This document shows positions 58,945 to 64,000 of a DNA stretch of 64,000 nucleotides, one piece after another. The notes below the pieces were generated by a model. That model ran no database searches. It was given only the letters and a program-made list of their open reading frames with translations, and was not told the DNA's origin. Origin of the DNA: Bacteriovoracaceae bacterium (GTDB lineage Bacteria; Bdellovibrionota; Bacteriovoracia; Bacteriovoracales; Bacteriovoracaceae). The stretch is from assembly GCA_024711325.1 (NCBI GenBank), contig JANJTC010000005.1, positions 620,001 to 684,000 on the forward strand, read 5' to 3'. Within the stretch, counting starts at the first letter, position 1. Every line of letters starts with the position of its first letter. Both the position numbers and the translations under genes were made by a program.

Positions 58945-61356
58945 ATGTCCGATAAGAAGTCCGAAGCAGTTAATAACTTCCCACTCCTTCCACTACGAGA
59001 TGTGATCATCTTTCCACACATGGTAGTGCCTTTATTCGTAGGTCGAGAGAAATCTATCTCTGCGCTCGAGAAAGCTGCTAAGAACGGAAATGAATTATTT
59101 CTAGTTACACAGAAAGACGCTTCAGTTCTGAATCCAGAACGTGAAGACGTGTATGACATCGGAACAGTCGTTAGCATTATTCAGATGCTGAGACTTCCGG
59201 ATAATACAGTGAAGGTCTTAATCGAAGGTAAGTACCGCGCGAAGATTAAAAACTTCCGTTGCGAAAACGACGGTTATTACTCTGACGTTGAAAAGTGTGC
59301 TGATGTGGTTGAATCAGACGTTGAAGTAGAAGCTTCAATGAGATCTGTGAAAAACATTTTCGAGCAGTACGTAAAACTCAATAAGAGAATTCCTCCTGAA
59401 CTTCTTATGAGTATTTCATCGATCACAGATCCTTCTCGTCTCGCTGATATTATTGTCGCTCACCTGACAATGAAAATCCCTGAGAAGCAAGACATCCTGA
59501 ATGCTGTAAACGTAGATACTCGTTTGCAACTTCTTCTGGAAAAAATGCAGGGTGAAATTGAAATCATCAATGTTGAGAAGAGAATCCGTTCTCGTGTAAA
59601 AACACAGATGGAAAAATCTCAGAAAGAATACTATCTGAATGAGCAAATGAATGCGATTCAGAAAGAACTCGGTAATAAGGGTGATGAAAAATCAGACTCT
59701 GCTGAGATTGAAGAAAAACTTAAAGCTAAGAAAATGCCTGAAGAAGCTCGTGAAAAAGCTAATAAGGAGCTTCGTAAGCTTAAGTCAATGTCACCAATGT
59801 CTGCGGAAGCTGCTGTTGTTCGTAACTATTTAGACTGGATGGTTTCTCTTCCTTGGGAAGAGTACTCTCAGGACGATAACTCTGTGGCTAAGGCCCGTGA
59901 GATCCTAAATAACGATCACTATGGTTTAGATGATGTTAAAGAACGTATTGTTGAATATCTATCGGTTCGCTCTTTAGTTAAAGACGACACTCGTGGAACT
60001 TTGCTTTGTTTAGCTGGTCCTCCAGGTGTTGGTAAAACTTCAATTGCTAAATCTCTTGCTGAATCCCTTGGACGTAAGTTTGTCCGTATTTCACTTGGTG
60101 GGGTACGTGATGAAGCTGAAATTCGTGGTCACCGTCGTACTTATGTAGGTGCAATGCCAGGGAAGATCATCCACGCCCTTAAAAAGGCCGGAACTTCTAA
60201 CCCAGTTATCCTTCTCGATGAGATCGATAAAATGAGTTCTGATTTCCGTGGTGATCCGGGAGCTGCAATGCTGGAAGTATTGGATCCGGGACAGAATAAA
60301 TCTTTTGGAGATCATTACATCGAGTGTGAATACGATCTATCTAAAGTCATGTTCATCATGACGGCCAATGATCTGGGCGCTATTCCCGGTCCACTTCGTG
60401 ACCGTATGGAAATCATCCATATCGCTGGATATACTCCGGATGAAAAAATGCAGATTGCGAAGAAGTATCTTCTTCCAAAAGCTGTTGAATCACACGGTTT
60501 ACTTAATTATCCGGTAGCAGTTGCTGATAAAATTCTTACTCAGATCGTACGTGGTTATACTAAAGAGGCCGGAGTACGTGAGCTTGAGCGCTTAATGAAC
60601 ACGATTTCTCGTAAAATCGCGACCGAAGTAGTGACTGAGGATATTAAGGAAGGCCGCAAATTTAAGATTGATGAGAAGAACATCGAAAAATACCTGGGTC
60701 CAATGAAGTTTGACCGTACCGGTATCGAAGAGCAGCCTCAGGTTGGTCTTGTAAACGGTCTGGCCTGGACTTCAGTCGGTGGCGAACTTCTTCATATAGA
60801 AGTTGTGACAGTTCCGGGGAACGGAAAAATCCAGGTAACCGGTAACTTAAAAGATGTCATGAGAGAATCAGCTTCAGCAGCTCTCTCATATGTACGCTCG
60901 ATTTCTAACCGTTTGGGTGTTGATCATGAGTGGTACTCTAAAAATGACATCCACATTCACGTACCAGATGGCGCTACTCCAAAAGATGGTCCATCGGCAG
61001 GTATCACGATGGCAACAGCTCTGACTTCTGCCATCGCTAACATTCCTGTCCGTCAGGATGTTGCTATGACCGGTGAGATTTCACTTCGAGGCCGCGTGCT
61101 TCCGATCGGTGGTCTGAAAGAGAAAATTCTTGCTGCTAAACAGGCCGGTATCACAACTGTGATCATCCCTGAGAAGAACAAGAAAGATATCGCGAAGATC
61201 CCTGACGAAATCAAGTCTGGCATTGAAATCCGCCCGGTAAGTGATGCTGAAGAAGTTTTGAGAGTGGCCCTTAATCTGACTAAGCCTGAAGAATTTATGA
61301 AGGCTCGTGCCCTTAAAGTTCTCGATGGTGAAGCGAATTTAGAAGTCGCCAACTAG
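58945..61356 (+). CDS. lon: ATP-dependent protease Lon
   Basis: 803 residues from ATG 58945, which has a perfect AGGAGG 4 nt upstream; the frame opens nine codons earlier. N-terminal substrate domain ([24 protein letters not shown]), AAA+ domain with [15 protein letters not shown] and [10 protein letters not shown], and the serine-lysine protease domain with [17 protein letters not shown] and [14 protein letters not shown]. It degrades damaged and regulatory proteins. It has its own terminator on both sides of the gene, so it forms an independent unit after clpPX. Confidence 0.97.
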   Translation: MSDKKSEAVNNFPLLPLRDVIIFPHMVVPLFVGREKSISALEKAAKNGNELFLVTQKDASVLNPEREDVYDIGTVVSIIQMLRLPDNTVKVLIEGKYRAKIKNFRCENDGYYSDVEKCADVVESDVEVEASMRSVKNIFEQYVKLNKRIPPELLMSISSITDPSRLADIIVAHLTMKIPEKQDILNAVNVDTRLQLLLEKMQGEIEIINVEKRIRSRVKTQMEKSQKEYYLNEQMNAIQKELGNKGDEKSDSAEIEEKLKAKKMPEEAREKANKELRKLKSMSPMSAEAAVVRNYLDWMVSLPWEEYSQDDNSVAKAREILNNDHYGLDDVKERIVEYLSVRSLVKDDTRGTLLCLAGPPGVGKTSIAKSLAESLGRKFVRISLGGVRDEAEIRGHRRTYVGAMPGKIIHALKKAGTSNPVILLDEIDKMSSDFRGDPGAAMLEVLDPGQNKSFGDHYIECEYDLSKVMFIMTANDLGAIPGPLRDRMEIIHIAGYTPDEKMQIAKKYLLPKAVESHGLLNYPVAVADKILTQIVRGYTKEAGVRELERLMNTISRKIATEVVTEDIKEGRKFKIDEKNIEKYLGPMKFDRTGIEEQPQVGLVNGLAWTSVGGELLHIEVVTVPGNGKIQVTGNLKDVMRESASAALSYVRSISNRLGVDHEWYSKNDIHIHVPDGATPKDGPSAGITMATALTSAIANIPVRQDVAMTGEISLRGRVLPIGGLKEKILAAKQAGITTVIIPEKNKKDIAKIPDEIKSGIEIRPVSDAEEVLRVALNLTKPEEFMKARALKVLDGEANLEVAN

Positions 61357-61383
61357 ATTTTACTGAAAATTCTTATTTTCCAG

Positions 61384-61414
61384 AGGCCCGGTCTAGTTAC
61401 CGGGCCTTTTTTTA
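61384..61414 (+). terminator. Terminator after lon
   Basis: AGGCCCGGT (61384-61392), loop of six, ACCGGGCCT (61399-61407), then TTTTTTAT. Confidence 0.93.
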
Positions 61415-61492
61415 TTCTGTAATTTTTACATCGACTCTCGGCCAGATCCAAAATTAAGTTACTATCCGGAAGATTTTCTAACAGGAGAGTAT

Positions 61493-64000
61493 ATGAAAAC
61501 TTCGGGATTTACAGTAAAGGCCTCTTTAATTGCTTCTTTAATCATATCTGGGCAGGCCTTGGCCCAAACGCTTCCCGATGAGATTAATCATACTCAGTAC
61601 CTCCGTGTTTATCAGAATCTGGAACAAATCTTAAATCAAAAGATAAGTGAGCATGAAAAACTGGCTTCCCAGAAGGCCCAGATTGAAAAAACCATTGCTC
61701 AGATGGAAAGAGACCAGGTTGAACTACCGGCCCGAAATAGTGAACTAAGAGGTCTTATTGCCTATAAACGACAGGAAGTTGCTCGTTTAAGTTCTGAGAT
61801 TATGGGAGTTGAACAGCTCCTAGATCGCGTTTTAGAAGATATTCGTCATACTGAAAGAGTGCTTAATTCAGTTCAAAACGACATTAATCAAGAGACCTCA
61901 CGTAACCAGATGATCCAATCCAGACGTCATCAGCAAGGTCAGCAGGTAGCACGGGTTAATGCTCGTTTGCAGAAAGAAATTAAAGAAGAAAATCGTTCGG
62001 TTAAGACCATTGAGAATCTTACTGATGTTGTTAAGAAGGCCCAGCAGAATAAACAGCAAGCTGAAAATGCCAGGAACCAGCTGGAAAATGATATTGTAAA
62101 ATTCCGGACCGATGTTACTTCGGCCAAGAATACTGTGACTCAGAATACTTCCGCACTGGCCGCAAAACGTCCGCTACTAAAGGATGTCCAGGCAAAGCTA
62201 CCGGCCGTTAAAAATGAAATCGCTGGACTCCAATCACAAATATCTGGTGAACAGACTTCCCTTAATCAAAAGAAAGCTGAGCTTGCTAAACTCAAGGCCG
62301 AAGTGGCCCAGGGTGCTGATCACACTGCCAGGATTTCTACTCTTGAAAGTGAAATCAACTCGTTAAATAGCAGTATCAACAACAAAGCTGCCCGGATTGT
62401 TAAACTGAAGCAAGATGAGGCCCTGATAACTTCACAGGTTTCTGCCCTTGCTTCTGATATAAAAAATCTTGAGGCCCAAATTGTCAGGCTTAATACCAGA
62501 ATCGTGGAACTCGACAAGGCCATTGCCAGCTACCCTGAGAATAAACGCAAGCTTGAAGAACAGATTAAAAAGAATCAGGATGAAATCATTCAGAAGAATG
62601 CCGAGATTGAACGGGAGCAGCGTCTACTTGCTCGCATCCGTCGGGATCGTAAAGAGATCGAAGTTGATCTGAGACGGGCCCAGGACGTCATGGAAGCTAT
62701 TACTCAGGACCTTATCACTTCTGATCGAGTTCTCATTACGATGAGGAATAAATATAACGAAGAGTCACAACGCAGAGAAGGTTTGTTACGCTATCAGCAG
62801 GATAACCTCCGAGTACGAGAATCTTTGCTGTCGCAAAAAGCATCTGCGGAGAGAGAGATTGCCGACTCTTCAGAAGAGATTGAAGTTAATGAACAGGATA
62901 TGGCAACCATTGCCCGTGAACTTCCACAGCTAAGAGATGATCTTAACTCTGTGACGCCTAAAGTTTCATTTGCTCTGAATGCCAGAAACGTCGCTCAGAA
63001 AAATGCTGATGATGCAAATTCTCAGTACCAGGTACGCCTTGGTCTATACCAGAGATACCTGACGGAAGCTCATAAATTGGGATCAGATAAGGCCTCGATT
63101 GGAACGAATGATGGTTCTAAGGCCGGTAACGTTGATGCTGTTGCTAGGGGAACAAAACTTGCGACTGAAAATGCTTCGATTGAAGCTAAGTGGGAAGCTT
63201 TAAGACGTGGTTATGTTCGCGGGGAGATTGCAGGTTTCAGGGCCGGATATGACGTTGGTTATGCTTCCACAGCTGATGAGGCCCGTGGAGATGCTGACGG
63301 AAGAGTTGCAGGTGCAAAACGTGCGAAGAATCATGCTGACCTTGTGGTTAAACCGGAATTTTATCTGGAAGAACTTGAAAGGCGCCTGAAAGAAGATAAT
63401 ACTTCGGCCAAACCTCAGCTTGCGATGCTGATTAATGATGAAATCAAAACTATTAAATCTATGGCGCGTGCTTTAGAAGAAACTATTCCGGATCTTTCTC
63501 AAGCGGAACTGGCCGAAGCGGCCCAAATTGTAAGTTCCCTTGATCAGTTGATTGCTCAATCTTCGATTGAAATAGAGGAGATTCTGAGTCTTCGTAGAAA
63601 GTTATCAGATGCTAGAAACGTTTATGCGACGCCTGCTCCGGGCATTAATGCCAATAATGTGAATTGTTCGGCCGTGTATAAAGGAGTGAAGGATTATATT
63701 GAGGCCTGTAAAGGATCATACGTCATCCGTTATCAGAATCTTTATAATGCCGCCCATCTTGATGCTTTTAACCGCCGTTATGGCGCTGTCTTCAATGACC
63801 AAATCTCCAGCGTCTATGCTTCCGAGTTGGGACGTCTTTATCCTGGATACTTAAATGAAGCGTCCAAGGTTGGTAAGGAAGTAGGTCTGGCCACTGGGAA
63901 AAAAGATATTTATCAAGAAACCTTTACCCGTTCAGAAGGAATTGCTTATTCAGTCACTTTACCTTCTGAGGTTGCCAGAGTGAAGGGTGAATCTGTGAAT
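61493..64000 (+). CDS. Large periplasmic coiled-coil protein (partial at window end)
   Basis: Open from ATG 61493 (with ACAGGAGAG upstream) through the end of the window, 836 codons so far. Signal peptide MKTSGFTVKASLIASLIISGQALAQ, then a very long heptad-rich, Gln/Asn/Lys/Glu coiled coil of about 500 residues (HEKLASQKAQIEKTIAQ, ARISTLESEINSLNSSI and similar). After it comes a glycine-every-fourth-residue stretch near 63207-63260 (GYVRGEIAGFRAGYDVGY), then helical regions with two cysteines (NCSAVY and EACKGS). Exported. I do not recognise a family; a structural or tethering role in the envelope is a guess. The C-terminus is not in this window. Confidence 0.8.
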   Translation, partial: MKTSGFTVKASLIASLIISGQALAQTLPDEINHTQYLRVYQNLEQILNQKISEHEKLASQKAQIEKTIAQMERDQVELPARNSELRGLIAYKRQEVARLSSEIMGVEQLLDRVLEDIRHTERVLNSVQNDINQETSRNQMIQSRRHQQGQQVARVNARLQKEIKEENRSVKTIENLTDVVKKAQQNKQQAENARNQLENDIVKFRTDVTSAKNTVTQNTSALAAKRPLLKDVQAKLPAVKNEIAGLQSQISGEQTSLNQKKAELAKLKAEVAQGADHTARISTLESEINSLNSSINNKAARIVKLKQDEALITSQVSALASDIKNLEAQIVRLNTRIVELDKAIASYPENKRKLEEQIKKNQDEIIQKNAEIEREQRLLARIRRDRKEIEVDLRRAQDVMEAITQDLITSDRVLITMRNKYNEESQRREGLLRYQQDNLRVRESLLSQKASAEREIADSSEEIEVNEQDMATIARELPQLRDDLNSVTPKVSFALNARNVAQKNADDANSQYQVRLGLYQRYLTEAHKLGSDKASIGTNDGSKAGNVDAVARGTKLATENASIEAKWEALRRGYVRGEIAGFRAGYDVGYASTADEARGDADGRVAGAKRAKNHADLVVKPEFYLEELERRLKEDNTSAKPQLAMLINDEIKTIKSMARALEETIPDLSQAELAEAAQIVSSLDQLIAQSSIEIEEILSLRRKLSDARNVYATPAPGINANNVNCSAVYKGVKDYIEACKGSYVIRYQNLYNAAHLDAFNRRYGAVFNDQISSVYASELGRLYPGYLNEASKVGKEVGLATGKKDIYQETFTRSEGIAYSVTLPSEVARVKGESVN

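Noticed and set aside
1..64000. CRISPR arrays, IS elements, prophage, rRNA, tRNA
   Set aside because: I looked in the intergenic spaces and saw no regularly spaced repeats, transposase genes, cloverleaf patterns or rRNA-like sequence.

Overview
The window reads as a chromosomal segment of a Gram-negative, flagellated deltaproteobacterium-like organism, most plausibly a Bdellovibrio-like predator of the Bacteriovorax/Peredibacter side (Bdellovibrionota). This is inference from gene content and style: moderate GC by eye, many short lipoproteins with clear lipoboxes, motAB, an ftsEX-envC-ctpA cell-wall cluster, nucleoside uptake and salvage genes, and many signalling proteins with decayed catalytic domains. 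Nearly all of it is dense housekeeping DNA. I see no insertion sequence, prophage, CRISPR array, rRNA or tRNA.

Layout. 1-2.9 kb: tail of an unidentified gene, an HD phosphohydrolase, and a cytoplasmic Aer-like PAS sensor. 3-10.9 kb: ftsE-ftsX-envC-ctpA-xseA-M23 peptidase-degenerate kinase, nearly all overlapping, an envelope-division operon. 10.8-16.6 kb: an exonuclease, then a nucleoside block in which cdd, punA and deoA run left and a small membrane protein and nupC run right from overlapping divergent promoters. 16.6-19.2 kb: RNase G and a lipoprotein. 19.4-24.2 kb: the conserved rpsF-rpsR-DUF2232-rplI-dnaB neighbourhood plus pabB, except that S6 and S18 are one continuous reading frame. 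24.4-31.1 kb: a small protein, motA-motB-pseudouridine synthase, a WYL-like regulator, yciB-like, LOG and CPBP genes. 31.2-35 kb: miaB, a DUF454 protein, a lipoprotein aminopeptidase, gshB.

35.0-36.0 kb holds the one clearly accessory-looking module: a DUF4258-like toxin candidate and an HTH antitoxin candidate, with a promoter lying inside mirrored operators. 36-44 kb: a Cys-rich lipoprotein, a sigma/anti-sigma-like pair, a TonB-like protein, a membrane pseudo-kinase, dtd, and a 946-residue protein that looks like a fused but catalytically decayed DNA N6-methylase plus target-recognition domain. 44-50.6 kb: rsmD, coaD, an aminotransferase, a lipoprotein/outer-membrane barrel pair, PIN-PhoH ATPase and a PilZ protein. 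51-55 kb: an Hpt protein, a two-receiver hybrid kinase, an OmpA-like lipoprotein with dps, and a disordered Q/G-rich protein. 55.9-61.4 kb: a 2-Cys peroxiredoxin and clpP-clpX-lon. The window ends inside a large periplasmic coiled-coil protein.

The strongest unusual observation is the S6-S18 ribosomal protein fusion (19464-20078). Next come the candidate toxin-antitoxin module with its symmetrical promoter, the decayed methylase-TRD protein, the shared -10 element of the nucleoside divergon, and a set of genes whose -10 boxes sit about 6-7 nt before the start codon, suggesting leaderless mRNAs.
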